DNA of 58,739 nt, from the NCBI RefSeq assembly GCF_018853815.1, contig NZ_JAAOMP010000033.1, forward strand, positions 1 through 58,739, given 5' to 3'. The DNA comes from Acidithiobacillus sulfurivorans. GTDB lineage: Bacteria; Pseudomonadota; Gammaproteobacteria; Acidithiobacillales; Acidithiobacillaceae. Shown in pieces: positions 16,194 to 25,851 of this stretch. The notes beneath the pieces were generated by a model that had not been told where the DNA came from, did no database searches, and was given only the letters and a program-made list of their open reading frames with translations. The translations under genes and the position numbers were made by a program. The stretch's first letter is position 1; every line of letters starts with the position of its first letter.

Positions 16194-19100
16194 TCAGGCG
16201 GGACGCCGGGTCTTGCGCTGTCCACGTTCCAGAGGAATCACATTATTTACCAGCGAATTAGCGGCACGGTACGTCCACTGCCATTGATAATCCTGGGGCA
16301 TACATGCCTGCAGTGTCGCCAGGGCCTCTGCACTCGCCACAAAACTTAAGGTTTCCGGCACTTTTAACAGTACCTGCAGGTCATTGTCCACCGGTAAACG
16401 CAGGAGCAGACGCACAGAGCCCGGATATTGCTGAAGCCAGTCACGCAAAAGCTCGGGAGCCAGCGGCTCACCCTGAGGAATCTCCACTATCAATTGTGTT
16501 GCCAACTCTTCGCGAACCCGCTGGCGATCCAGCACCCGCAGGGCGCTGAGCCGCAGGCCACCGGAATAACTATCTTCGCCGACCTCACCCAGGACCAGCA
16601 CAGGTTCTTCCCCTTCCCCGATTTTTCCCGCCTGAGCCCAGACTTCGGCAAATACCACCACCTCCAGACGCCCTTCGCCATCATCCAGAGTCAGAAAATA
16701 AATACGATCGCCCCTTTTGGTACGGGTACTGCGCCGCGCCACTACTAATCCGGCAACCAACACAACGGTTCCCACCACAATGTTACTCAAAGGCTGCACA
16801 CCCAGCTCGGCAAGTTCCGTACGGAGATCATCCATGGGATGACCGCTGAAATAAAAGCCCAGGGTTTCCCGTTCCTGACGCAGTATTTCTGTGGATGTCC
16901 ATAGCTCAGCATGACGAATAGGGGGCGCGACAGGCAAAGATTCCAGTCCGTCAAAAAGGGACTCCTGCAGACTGGCCTGGCTTTGCTGAAATTGGGCGGC
17001 TGCTTCAATGGCGCTTTCCAGAGAAGCCATCAGATCTGCTCTGGACACCTGCCAGTCATCCATGGCGCCGGCACGAATCAAGGCCTCCAGCGCGCGGCGA
17101 TTGATTTTTTGGCTCTCTACCCGACAAAGCAGGTCAAAGAGGCTCTGGAAAGGACCTTCCCTACGCGCTTCCAGAATACTTTGAATCGCTGCCCGTCCCA
17201 GGCCCTTGATCGCTCCCAGACCAAAACGGATATCCTGCTTGCCTTCGGGTTTAAACTCCAGACCACTGCATTGCACGCTGGGCGGGGCAATGCGCAGACC
17301 CATGTGCTGGCATTCGGCAATCATCGCTACGACCTTGTCGGTATGGTCCATATCCGCAGTCAGTACCGCCGCCATAAAAAACTGGGGATAATGCGCCTTG
17401 AGATAAGCCGTCTGATAGGAAACCAGAGCATAGGCGGCAGAATGGGATTTGTTGAAACCATATTCCGCAAATTTTTCCATCAGGTCGAAGATAGCTCCTG
17501 CCTGATCAGGATGCAGGCCATTTTTATGTGCGCCCTCCAGAAAAACACTGCGTTGTTTGGCCATTTCTTCGGGTTTTTTCTTGCCCATGGCCCGGCGCAG
17601 CAAATCGGCACCCCCCAGGGAATAGCCCGCCAGGACCTGAGCCGATTGCATGACCTGCTCCTGATAAACAATGACGCCGTAAGTTTCCTTGAGAATGGGT
17701 TCGAGATTGGCGTGCAAATAACTGACCTGGGCCTTGCCATGTTTGCGGGCAATAAAATCGTCCACCATGCCCGACTGCAAAGGACCGGGACGAAACAGGG
17801 CGACCAGGGCCACAATATCCTCAAAAGTATCGGGTTGCAGACGCCGCACCAAATCACGCATGCCCGATGATTCCAGCTGAAACACGGCCACGGTTTCCGT
17901 GGATTTCAGCAGTGCAAAAGTCTCTGGATCATCCAGCGGGAGTTGCTGAATATCCAGGCGCGCACGGCCCGCCGTGACGGCAGCGGCATTAATCAGTTTC
18001 ACCGCCATGTCAATAATGGTCAGGGTTCGCAAACCTAAAAAGTCGAATTTGACCAGACCCATTTTTTCGACATCATCCTTGTCCAGCTGGGTCACATTAC
18101 CACCGCCCCCGGAGCTATCCGTAAATAGCGGCAAACGATCCGCCAGCGGCTCTGGAGAGATGACAACACCCCCCGCATGGGTGGAAGCATGGCGAGGCAA
18201 CCCCTCCAGACGCAAGGCAATATCCAGAAGATCACGGACGTCGTCTTCTTCGGTCTGGCGACGCCGCAACTCTTCGGATTCTTCCAGGGCTTTGGCCAGG
18301 GTCATGCCCAAATCACCGGGCACCAGCTTGGCGAGCTGATCCACAAACCCGTAGGGCAGTCCCAGCACCCGGCCGACGTCCCGGACTACCGCCCGCGCTT
18401 TCATGGTTCCAAAGGTGATGATCTGACCGACCCGTTCGCGGCCATATTTTTCGGCGACATACTGAATGACCCGATCGCGCTGATCCATACAGAAATCCAC
18501 GTCGAAATCGGGCATGGAGACCCGTTCCGGATTCAGAAAGCGTTCAAAGAGCAGGCCATTGCTGATAGGATCGAGATCGGTAATCCCCAGGGCATAGGCC
18601 ACCAGAGAACCGGCTCCCGAACCACGTCCGGGTCCGACTGGAACCCCGTTATTCTTGGCCCATTGGATGAAGTCCGCCACAATCAGAAAATAACCGGGAA
18701 AACCCATTTGTTGAATAACCCCTACTTCACGCAGCAGGCGTTCATGGTAGGGGAGGCTATCCTGGGCACGAATATGCAGAGCATCCAGACGCGTCTGCAG
18801 CCCTTTCTGAGCGGCATCATGCAGATATTCATCTATAGATTGCCCCTCAGGAATCGGATAATCAGGCAAGGCGTATTGGCCCAGCACCAACTCCAGATTA
18901 CAGCGTTTGGCAATTTCTACCGTGTTGTCACAAGCTTCGGGTAAATCCGCAAAAAGTGTCCGCATTTCCTCTGGATCCGGCAAACGATGCGCGGCGGTGA
19001 AGCGTCTTGGCCGACGTGGGTCATCCAGTGTCAGCCCTGCAGAAATACATTGACGGGCATCAAAAGCGGCAAAATCGGCAGCATCCAGAAAATGGGCATT

Positions 19101-19700
19101 ATTGGTAGCCACCACCGGCAAATTCAGCTTTTCGGCCAGCCCGAGGGTTGCTTGCAGCAGACTTTCCTGATCTTTTTCGCCATTCCGTTGCAGTTCCAGA
19201 TAGAAGCGTTCAGGAAACCAGTCTGCATAGCGTTTTGCCAACAGTTCAGCCTGCGCATGATCGCGGCGCAGCAAAGCCCGACCAATTTCACCCTGCCCTG
19301 CGGCGGACAGGGCAATTAATCCTTCACTGGCATGCTGCAACCATTCGGCGGCAATTTGCGGGCGGCCCTGCTGATGTCCTTCCAGATAAGCGCGACTCAA
19401 CAGACGGCTGAGATTGGCGTAACCGGTTTTGTTCATGCACAACAAAATCAGGCTGGCGGGGCGATCGGCATCTGCTCCATCGTGAACCCAGATTTCACTA
19501 CCGATCAGCGGCTTCACGCCCTGACTGCGGGCGGCAGTATAAAACTTCACCAGCGCAAAAAGGTTACCGTGATCCGTAATCGCCACTGCCGGCATATTTT
19601 TTTCGGCACAGCGCTTGGCCAGCGCCTTGACCGGAATAATGCCATCCTCCAGGGAGTATTCGGAATGCACATGAAGATGGACAAAAGTCGGTTCACTCAC
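16194..19700 (-). CDS. dnaE: DNA polymerase III subunit alpha
   Basis: Replicative polymerase, 1168 residues from the GTG at 19700 (E. coli 1160). This start is chosen because GGAGG lies seven bases upstream and FVHLHVHSEYS then begins at residue 6 as in orthologues; the ATG at 19757 would add 19 unrelated residues. Domains: PHP (1-280), catalytic palm with Asp400 and Asp402 in PDFDVDF, helix-hairpin-helix DNA-binding region, OB domain (VLVAGLVVARRSTRTKRG), and the C-terminal tau-binding region. The GTG overlaps the rnhB stop as GTGA. Confidence 0.96.
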   Translation of the reverse strand: MSEPTFVHLHVHSEYSLEDGIIPVKALAKRCAEKNMPAVAITDHGNLFALVKFYTAARSQGVKPLIGSEIWVHDGADADRPASLILLCMNKTGYANLSRLLSRAYLEGHQQGRPQIAAEWLQHASEGLIALSAAGQGEIGRALLRRDHAQAELLAKRYADWFPERFYLELQRNGEKDQESLLQATLGLAEKLNLPVVATNNAHFLDAADFAAFDARQCISAGLTLDDPRRPRRFTAAHRLPDPEEMRTLFADLPEACDNTVEIAKRCNLELVLGQYALPDYPIPEGQSIDEYLHDAAQKGLQTRLDALHIRAQDSLPYHERLLREVGVIQQMGFPGYFLIVADFIQWAKNNGVPVGPGRGSGAGSLVAYALGITDLDPISNGLLFERFLNPERVSMPDFDVDFCMDQRDRVIQYVAEKYGRERVGQIITFGTMKARAVVRDVGRVLGLPYGFVDQLAKLVPGDLGMTLAKALEESEELRRRQTEEDDVRDLLDIALRLEGLPRHASTHAGGVVISPEPLADRLPLFTDSSGGGGNVTQLDKDDVEKMGLVKFDFLGLRTLTIIDMAVKLINAAAVTAGRARLDIQQLPLDDPETFALLKSTETVAVFQLESSGMRDLVRRLQPDTFEDIVALVALFRPGPLQSGMVDDFIARKHGKAQVSYLHANLEPILKETYGVIVYQEQVMQSAQVLAGYSLGGADLLRRAMGKKKPEEMAKQRSVFLEGAHKNGLHPDQAGAIFDLMEKFAEYGFNKSHSAAYALVSYQTAYLKAHYPQFFMAAVLTADMDHTDKVVAMIAECQHMGLRIAPPSVQCSGLEFKPEGKQDIRFGLGAIKGLGRAAIQSILEARREGPFQSLFDLLCRVESQKINRRALEALIRAGAMDDWQVSRADLMASLESAIEAAAQFQQSQASLQESLFDGLESLPVAPPIRHAELWTSTEILRQERETLGFYFSGHPMDDLRTELAELGVQPLSNIVVGTVVLVAGLVVARRSTRTKRGDRIYFLTLDDGEGRLEVVVFAEVWAQAGKIGEGEEPVLVLGEVGEDSYSGGLRLSALRVLDRQRVREELATQLIVEIPQGEPLAPELLRDWLQQYPGSVRLLLRLPVDNDLQVLLKVPETLSFVASAEALATLQACMPQDYQWQWTYRAANSLVNNVIPLERGQRKTRRPA

Positions 19701-20299
19701 TGCTTTGCCTCCCAGGCTCGATCCACCGGACCAAAACCACGTCGATGCAGCGGACAAGGTCCATATCGCTGTAATGCCTGCCTATGGACTGCGGTTCCAT
19801 AACCCATGTGCCGGGCCAAACCATAGTGCGGATAATAAGCATCCAACGCCTGCATGGTCTGATCTCTGGCCACCTTGGCGAGAATACTGGCCGCTGCAAT
19901 GGCATCTACCCGACCATCGCCGCCCACCAGGGTCTCAACCTGCCAGCCCGGCGGTGACTGATTACCATCCACAACCACACGCTCAGGACGCACTGGCAGG
20001 GCAGCAATAGCCCGAGACATGGCCCGTAACGAAGCCTGTAAAATATTGTAGCGCTCAATTTCCCACACTGCAGCCCAGCTCAACGACCAGGCCAGCGCTT
20101 CCTGCCGAATTCTGGCAGCCCATTGCAAGCGGGCTTTGGCGGTCATTTTCTTGGAGTCGTTAAGACCGTAAAGAGGTTCACGCAAAATCACCGCTGCCGC
20201 AATGACCGGCCCCGCCAGCGGACCACGACCGGCTTCATCCACACCCGCGCAAGCGGGGCCCCAGTGCTCCAAAACCGGAGATCTTTTTGCTGTGCTCAT
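19697..20299 (-). CDS. rnhB: ribonuclease HII
   Basis: Removes ribonucleotides misincorporated in DNA and RNA primers. 200 residues (E. coli 198). Catalytic acidic residues are Asp21 and Glu22 in GVDEAGRGPLAG, then the Asp in VVVDGNQ and the Asp of RVDAIAAASILAKVARD. The lpxB-rnhB-dnaE order is conserved in E. coli. It is 41 bases after lpxB and overlaps dnaE by four bases. The ATG start has only a close AGG, so its ribosome-binding site is weak. Confidence 0.95.
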   Translation of the reverse strand: MSTAKRSPVLEHWGPACAGVDEAGRGPLAGPVIAAAVILREPLYGLNDSKKMTAKARLQWAARIRQEALAWSLSWAAVWEIERYNILQASLRAMSRAIAALPVRPERVVVDGNQSPPGWQVETLVGGDGRVDAIAAASILAKVARDQTMQALDAYYPHYGLARHMGYGTAVHRQALQRYGPCPLHRRGFGPVDRAWEAKQ

Positions 20300-20340
20300 C
20301 CTGGCTTATTCATGCCAATGGCCATTTTTGGATTTACCCG

Positions 20341-21468
20341 TCATGAAAGCATTTTCCGCAAAACCTCTTGCAGCGCCTCCGGGGAATCCCCCTGCAACAA
20401 GTCACGTATCTGCTTCAGGCGCTGAACTTGTTGATGCCCAGCCTCGGCAAATAAGGGTAACAGAGCTGCAGCAACTTGTCCGGGTATAAAGGCATCCTGC
20501 AAAAACTCCGGATAAACAGACTCCTTGAGTAAAATATTGGGCATAGCCACAAAAGGGGTTTTAACCAGGCGCCGTGCAAAAGCGTAGGTCAGGGGATTCA
20601 GGGCATAAACCACTACCGCCGGGCGTTCCATCAGTGCGGTTTCGAGGGTCGCCGTTCCGGAAGCCACCAGTACCACATTAGCAGCTGACAGTACCGTGCG
20701 GGTTTGGGCAATAACCACCAGAGCATCACCGGGGCCGGCTCCCTGTTCCCACTGGCGGTTCCAGGCGGATGCCAGTTCATCACGAGCCAGAGCCACGACA
20801 ATTTTCAACCGGGGCATTTGCGCTCGCAGCAAACTCGCGGTTTGCGCATAACGGCGGGAAAGTTTTTCCAGCTCACCACGCCGACTGCCGGGCAGCAAGG
20901 CGAGCACCTGATCATCCGCTGTGAGCCCCAGAGCCGTCCGGGCAGTCAAACGATCGGGTGCAGCAGTAGTCTGTGCCAACAAGGGATGCGCCAGAACCTG
21001 CACCGGAACACCGGCTTCGGCATAAATGGGAACCTCGAAGGGAAAAAGCACCAGCATTTGATCAACAATCTGCTTGATCTGGTGAATGCGCTGCCCGCGC
21101 CAGGCCCAAATCTGCGGCCCCACCACATAAAGGACGCGAATGCCCAGTGCCTTGGCTGCCTTGGCAATACGCAGATTAAATGCCGGGTGATCAATCAGAA
21201 TGACACAAGTGGGCCTTTCTTTTTTCAGGTGCGATACCACCTGATGATACAGTCGGCGGAGTGCCCCATAATGGCGCAGCACCTCAACCAGACCGATGAT
21301 GGCAAGAGTTTCCCCGTCGGCAATATTTTCAACGCCAGCGGCCTGCAAACGCGAACCCACTACTCCAGACCAATGTAAATCCAGGCCTGCCGCAGTCGCA
21401 CTTTCCATGATCTCCAGTCCGAGATTTTCCCCGGACCGCTCTACAGCAAGGATAAACACCTTGCCCAA
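20341..21468 (-). CDS. lpxB: lipid-A-disaccharide synthase
   Basis: GT19 glycosyltransferase that joins UDP-diacyl-sugar and lipid X to form the beta-1,6 disaccharide of lipid A. 375 residues (E. coli 382). Key segments are AVERSGENLGLEIM at the N-terminus, LIDHPAFNLR, VVGPQIWAWRGQRI with the catalytic-region residues, LLPGSRRGELEKL and SGTATLETALMERPAVV. In this organism the substrate probably carries a 3-amino group because gnnA and gnnB lie directly upstream. The start is a TTG with AAGGA eight bases upstream, four bases after gnnB. Confidence 0.95.
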   Translation of the reverse strand: MGKVFILAVERSGENLGLEIMESATAAGLDLHWSGVVGSRLQAAGVENIADGETLAIIGLVEVLRHYGALRRLYHQVVSHLKKERPTCVILIDHPAFNLRIAKAAKALGIRVLYVVGPQIWAWRGQRIHQIKQIVDQMLVLFPFEVPIYAEAGVPVQVLAHPLLAQTTAAPDRLTARTALGLTADDQVLALLPGSRRGELEKLSRRYAQTASLLRAQMPRLKIVVALARDELASAWNRQWEQGAGPGDALVVIAQTRTVLSAANVVLVASGTATLETALMERPAVVVYALNPLTYAFARRLVKTPFVAMPNILLKESVYPEFLQDAFIPGQVAAALLPLFAEAGHQQVQRLKQIRDLLQGDSPEALQEVLRKMLS

Positions 21469-21472
21469 TGCT

Positions 21473-22582
21473 TTAATCCTTCAGAGTGCGGCGAATCACC
21501 TCTGCCACCCGGGCAACCTGCACCTCTTGCAGCTCGGGAAACATGGGCAAGGACAAAACCCGCTCGGCCAGCTGGTCCGCTACCGGACAATGACCTTGAG
21601 GCTGATCACCAAACATTTTCTGGCGATGACCGGGAATGGGGTAGTAAATGGCACTGGCAATGTGCTCAGCCTGTAAGGCGGCCTTTACCGCATCCCGTGA
21701 CTCCAGCTGAATCGTATATTGGTGATATACATGCTGATAACCTTCTGGTGCATGGGGCAACTGCAGATCCAGACCCGCCAGATGCCCGGCATACCAGGCA
21801 GCAGCCTGCTGACGACCCGCATTAAAAGTAGAAAGATGCGGAAATTCCGTGCGCAAAATCAATGCCTGCATTTCATCCAGACGACTGTTATAACCCAGCA
21901 CATCATGATGATAAGTCTGCCAAGAACCATGATTGCGCAAGCCCCGTAATTGTTTTTCCAGTTCCGGATCATTGGTCACCACCATGCCGCCATCACCGGC
22001 ACCGCCAAGATTTTTGCTGGGGAAAAAGGAAAAACAGCCGATATCACCAAAGCTTCCCACCGCACGCCCATGAATACTGGCCCCAATAGCCTGGGCACAA
22101 TCTTCAATGACCTTCAGATGATACTGCTGCGCCAAAGACATGATCGCGGGCATATCGGCAGGCAGGCCATAAAGATGAACGGGAATAATGGCTTTGGTGC
22201 GGGTTGTGATGGCCGCTTCAATGAGTGGCACGGTCAGCACATAATTTTGCGGGTCCACGTCTACAAAGACCGGTTTGGCGCCTACGTAAAGGACCGCTTC
22301 TGCCGTAGCAATAAAGGTGAAGGTAGGCACAATGACCTCATCCCCCGGCCCAATCTCCAAAGCACGCAGCGCCAGCAACAACGCATCTGTTCCCGACGCA
22401 CAGCCCACCCCGTGTGCTACCCCACAGAGTTGGGCCACATCCTGTTCCAGAGCACGACCGTGTTCTCCGAGGATAAAACCCGCCTGATCCAGAATTTTTC
22501 CCAATCCGGCAAGAATTTCTTCACGCAGTGGCTGAAAATGGGCGCGCAAATCGACCATGGGAATGGCTGTACTATGACTCAT
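21473..22582 (-). CDS. gnnB: UDP-GlcNAc 3-oxo sugar aminotransferase GnnB
   Basis: DegT/DnrJ/EryC1-family PLP aminotransferase, 369 residues. The PLP lysine is Lys190 in FFPSKNLGGAGDGG; ASGTDALLLAL and DCAQAIGAS are family signatures. In A. ferrooxidans GnnB transaminates the 3-oxo intermediate made by GnnA, using L-glutamate, to give UDP-GlcNAc3N. The lipid A precursor then carries amide-linked acyl chains at positions 2 and 3. The position between lpxA and lpxB and the pairing with a GnnA-like oxidoreductase support this role strongly; family membership alone would not. AGGA lies nine bases before the ATG. Confidence 0.87.
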   Translation of the reverse strand: MSHSTAIPMVDLRAHFQPLREEILAGLGKILDQAGFILGEHGRALEQDVAQLCGVAHGVGCASGTDALLLALRALEIGPGDEVIVPTFTFIATAEAVLYVGAKPVFVDVDPQNYVLTVPLIEAAITTRTKAIIPVHLYGLPADMPAIMSLAQQYHLKVIEDCAQAIGASIHGRAVGSFGDIGCFSFFPSKNLGGAGDGGMVVTNDPELEKQLRGLRNHGSWQTYHHDVLGYNSRLDEMQALILRTEFPHLSTFNAGRQQAAAWYAGHLAGLDLQLPHAPEGYQHVYHQYTIQLESRDAVKAALQAEHIASAIYYPIPGHRQKMFGDQPQGHCPVADQLAERVLSLPMFPELQEVQVARVAEVIRRTLKD

Positions 22583-22630
22583 GTATTGATATCCTGTTTA
22601 AAAATCCATTCACTGGGTCTGGTCCATCCC

Positions 22631-23572
22631 TCATCGGGAAAGAAAACCATCCACCGCCTTGCGTACTTGCAGCGCTGCCGCCAATACCCGGCGACCCGCC
22701 GTACCATCACAAAATACCGGAGATTGATGAAGCACCGCACCCAGAAAATCTTCAATTTCTGCGGCCAGGGCATCGGTTTTGCCCAAGCTGACGGCTTCAT
22801 CCCGAACACCAGGAATACCCGGCACGGCCCCTTCTCCGCGATGGTAAATGTGCAGGGTATTCTGGATAAAATCCACAGAAGCATAACGGTCCTGCCAGAA
22901 AATCCGCAAGCGCCGGGCCGGTTCGCGAACCACCCGGGAGGCCGCAAGGTTCGCCACGGTACCATTACTGAGAGTGATCCAGGCATTAGCCATGTCGGCC
23001 TTGTCGGTCACCGCAGCAACGCCTACCGCGCGCACATCAACAGGTTCGGCCTCGGTCAGCAGTAAGGTCAGATCAAGATCATGAATCATGAGATCCATGA
23101 TGACATCAATATCCAGAGAACGGGGTTTGAACGGTGCCAAACGCTCTGCCTCCAGGTAACGAGGGGTGCCATAACCCGCCTGACGCAAATAGCGAATAGC
23201 TGGATGCACTCTTTTGATATGACCCACAGCCAGAACCAGTTGACGTTCCTGAGCCAGGGCAATCAGGGCATCTGCTTCCGGAATATCCAGTGTGAACGGC
23301 TTTTCAACCAGACAATGCACTCCCGCACGCAGGGCTTCTTCAGCCACCGCATGATGGGTTGAAGTTGGAGTCGCTATGGATATGGCCTCTACTGAAGCCA
23401 GCAGCTCAGAAATACTGTCAAAAGCCCGACAACCCAATTCCTGGGCCACTTCAGCAGCACGATCGGGATTGGCGTCATAAACGCCTTGCAGATCGGACAA
23501 ATTTGCATATTTCTGGGCATGAAAGCGGCCTAAATGACCCACACCGATCACGGCTGTTTTGAGATTTTTCAT
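22631..23572 (-). CDS. gnnA: UDP-GlcNAc 3-dehydrogenase GnnA
   Basis: Gfo/Idh/MocA-family oxidoreductase, 313 residues. N-terminal Rossmann fold with GVGHLG near residues 11-16; the catalytic-region EKP in LVEKPFTLDIPEA and the C-terminal GHIKRVHPAIR are typical. In A. ferrooxidans GnnA oxidises the 3-OH of UDP-GlcNAc with NAD+, feeding GnnB. The ATG overlaps the lpxA stop (ATGA), so synthesis is coupled to the acyltransferase that uses its product. It is followed by gnnB after a 48-base gap. Other sugar 3-dehydrogenases of this family look similar, but context makes this role by far the likeliest. Confidence 0.87.
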   Translation of the reverse strand: MKNLKTAVIGVGHLGRFHAQKYANLSDLQGVYDANPDRAAEVAQELGCRAFDSISELLASVEAISIATPTSTHHAVAEEALRAGVHCLVEKPFTLDIPEADALIALAQERQLVLAVGHIKRVHPAIRYLRQAGYGTPRYLEAERLAPFKPRSLDIDVIMDLMIHDLDLTLLLTEAEPVDVRAVGVAAVTDKADMANAWITLSNGTVANLAASRVVREPARRLRIFWQDRYASVDFIQNTLHIYHRGEGAVPGIPGVRDEAVSLGKTDALAAEIEDFLGAVLHQSPVFCDGTAGRRVLAAALQVRKAVDGFLSR

Positions 23573-24351
23573 GGTCGGGTAATTCCTCGCTTACTGTTCT
23601 GGATGAAATCCAGTAAATGGGCGATTTCCGGGGCATCAAGACCACGCTGGCGCAGCTCTTCCATAGCATCATCCAGGCGCTGTCCAGAGCGGAACAAAAT
23701 TCTGTAAGCGCGTTTGATTTGCAAAATAGTCTCGCGGGAAATGCCACGCCGGGCCAGACCACGCACATTAATACCATGAAGACTGGCATGGTTTCCGGCA
23801 GCCATCATATAGGGTGGAATATCCAGGGGCGCCATAGTCCCTCCACCCAAAATAGCGTGCGAACCAATGCGTGCAAATTGATGGACGGCAGAAAGGCCAC
23901 CCAGAATAGCATGATCTTCAATGCATACATGTCCGGCCAGAGTCGCTGCATTGGCCATCACCACCTGATCGCCGATGCGGCAGTCATGGGCCACATGACA
24001 ATAGGCCATGAGCAGATTGTGGCTACCAATTCGCGTCATACCGCCACCCTTCACCGTGCCGCGATTAACCGTCACGAATTCCCGCAAGGTATTGTGCGAC
24101 CCGATTTCCAGTGACGTAGGCTCGCCCTTGTACCCTAAATCCTGTGGGGCTGTCCCCACCGAAGCGAACTGAAAAATATGATTTTGACTACCGATCCTGG
24201 TCGGACCTTCCAGTACCGCATGCGCACCAATCTGACAGTGATCGCCCAGCTCCACATTGGCACCTATCACTGCGTAAGGACCAATTTTACAACCGGAACC
24301 AACAATGGCACTTGGATCGACAATGGCCGTAGGGTGAATATCCACACTCAT
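23569..24351 (-). CDS. lpxA: UDP-GlcNAc (or UDP-GlcNAc3N) acyltransferase
   Basis: First acyltransferase of lipid A synthesis, transferring 3-hydroxyacyl from ACP to position 3 of the UDP-sugar. 260 residues (E. coli 262). A left-handed beta-helix of hexapeptide repeats (IVGSGCKIGPYAVIG and onward) is followed by a C-terminal helical domain. The catalytic His is in ATLAGHV, and AVHQFARIG is conserved. The A. ferrooxidans enzyme prefers the 3-amino sugar and forms an amide; with gnnA and gnnB directly downstream this copy probably does the same. Four-base overlaps with fabZ and gnnA. Confidence 0.95.
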   Translation of the reverse strand: MSVDIHPTAIVDPSAIVGSGCKIGPYAVIGANVELGDHCQIGAHAVLEGPTRIGSQNHIFQFASVGTAPQDLGYKGEPTSLEIGSHNTLREFVTVNRGTVKGGGMTRIGSHNLLMAYCHVAHDCRIGDQVVMANAATLAGHVCIEDHAILGGLSAVHQFARIGSHAILGGGTMAPLDIPPYMMAAGNHASLHGINVRGLARRGISRETILQIKRAYRILFRSGQRLDDAMEELRQRGLDAPEIAHLLDFIQNSKRGITRP

Positions 24352-24797
24352 GAAGCGGTTTCCCTAAGCGTTGCCAGCAACAGGGCCGAAGCCACCTCAT
24401 GACCATCCACCAATGCCTGGGTTTCCATTTGCCACATTCCTGAGCGACGCCGACTGACATTAGCCAGAAGTTCCAGGCGATCGCCTGGAGTGACCGGTTT
24501 GCGGAAGCGGGCCTTATCAATACCGGCAAAATACACGGCGGCATTTTCACCATATTTGTCTTCCGAAACAAAAGCCAGCAGAGCAGCGGCCTGGGCCAGG
24601 GACTCAATAATCAAAACCCCTGGCATGACGGGCATGGCCGGAAAATGCCCCTGGAAAAAGGGCTCATTCATGGTGACATTTTTAACTGCCCGCAACGACT
24701 TTCCGATCTCCAGATGAAGCACGCGATCCACCAGCAAAAAAGGATAGCGATGCGGTAATCGCTTCATAATATCCTGAATATTCAGTTCATTCCCCAT
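24348..24797 (-). CDS. fabZ: 3-hydroxyacyl-ACP dehydratase FabZ
   Basis: Hot-dog-fold dehydratase of fatty-acid elongation that competes with LpxA for 3-hydroxyacyl-ACP. 149 residues from the ATG at 24797 (E. coli 151), where GGAGA lies eight bases upstream; the longer frame from 24824 reads through the lpxD end. LPHRYPFLLVDRV and the catalytic pair His51 (GHFP) and Glu65 (LIIESLAQ) are intact. It overlaps lpxD by 11 bases and lpxA by four. Confidence 0.96.
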   Translation of the reverse strand: MGNELNIQDIMKRLPHRYPFLLVDRVLHLEIGKSLRAVKNVTMNEPFFQGHFPAMPVMPGVLIIESLAQAAALLAFVSEDKYGENAAVYFAGIDKARFRKPVTPGDRLELLANVSRRRSGMWQMETQALVDGHEVASALLLATLRETAS

Positions 24798-25851
24798 GAA
24801 ATGGCTCTCCGTCAAATGATGCATGGTGCGCAGATTTTTTCTCCAGAGTTTTTACCCGCCGGAACAAGGTGTCCAGCCCGTCAAAGCGGGCAACAATGCG
24901 CCGCCAACGCGTAATTTCATGGGCTGGGACCACTCCCGAATAAACCCCCGGACTGCGCAAGGAATGGGTAATAGCACTTTGTCCGGCAATCACGCAGTTA
25001 TCTGCTAAATCAACATGTCCGGTAACGCCAACCTGCCCGCCAATCCGGCAATGACTGCCAATACGGGTACTGCCCGCTATGCCCGTTTGGCCGGCAATAA
25101 CGGTATGCGCGCCTATTTGCACATTGTGACCGATTTGCACCAGATTATCGATCTTGACCCCGTCGGCAAGGACCGTGTCGGTCAGAACACCACGATCAAT
25201 ACAGGTATTGGCACCTATCTCCACATCATTGCCAATCAACACCCCGCCTATCTGGGGAATTTTCAGATATTTTCCGTTTTCTTCCGCAAACCCAAAGCCA
25301 TCGGCACCAATGACCGCACCCGCGTGGAGAACACAACGTTCGCCAATGCGGCAACCAGAATAGATTTTCGCACCCGGATAAACATGGGTTCCTGCCCCTA
25401 TCTGAACGTCAGCGCCCACAAATACGCCTGCCTCCAACCAAACTCCCGCCGCGATCTGCGCCCCCGAATCCACCTTGACGAAAGCATCCATGCGTACCTC
25501 AGGATGGATCTGCACATTCCGATCCAGTTGAGCGCTGTGATGAATACCCGGTTCATGCCGGGCTACAGGAAACAGGTACTGCATGATTTTAGCGAAAGCC
25601 GCATAGGGATTTTTGACAACAATGCAGTTCCCAGAAAAATCATCGGCAGATTCAGGGCTGAGAATAACGGCACCAGCCTGACTGGACTGCAAACAGCTAC
25701 GCAAGCTGCTCGCCTGGAAAAAAGTAATATCCCCGGCCTCGGCGGTATCAAGAGGGGCTATGCCGGTAATCAGGTATTCCGCATCGCCGCGCACTTCTCC
25801 AGCGATGTGTTGTGCAAGTTCCTGGAGACGATGCGTGCTGGCTGCTCTCAT
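24787..25851 (-). CDS. lpxD: UDP-3-O/N-acyl-glucosamine N-acyltransferase
   Basis: Second acyltransferase of lipid A synthesis, adding 3-hydroxyacyl to the 2-amino group. 354 residues (E. coli 341). The N-terminal uridine-binding domain (about 1-100) precedes a hexapeptide-repeat beta-helix (IHPEVRMDAFVKVDSGAQIA onward) with the catalytic-type His in LVQIGHNVQIG, and a C-terminal helix ends in LFRRVKTLEKK. The start codon overlaps the skp stop by one base (TAATG), so translation is coupled. Confidence 0.95.
   Translation of the reverse strand: MRAASTHRLQELAQHIAGEVRGDAEYLITGIAPLDTAEAGDITFFQASSLRSCLQSSQAGAVILSPESADDFSGNCIVVKNPYAAFAKIMQYLFPVARHEPGIHHSAQLDRNVQIHPEVRMDAFVKVDSGAQIAAGVWLEAGVFVGADVQIGAGTHVYPGAKIYSGCRIGERCVLHAGAVIGADGFGFAEENGKYLKIPQIGGVLIGNDVEIGANTCIDRGVLTDTVLADGVKIDNLVQIGHNVQIGAHTVIAGQTGIAGSTRIGSHCRIGGQVGVTGHVDLADNCVIAGQSAITHSLRSPGVYSGVVPAHEITRWRRIVARFDGLDTLFRRVKTLEKKSAHHASFDGEPFHGE

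Noticed and set aside
16911-17870. 319-codon open frame opposite dnaE
   Set aside because: It mirrors conserved dnaE codons, has no ribosome-binding site and no protein-like motif; same reasoning for the long frames opposite lpxD (25015-25974), bamA (27453-28088) and gnnB (21950-23065).
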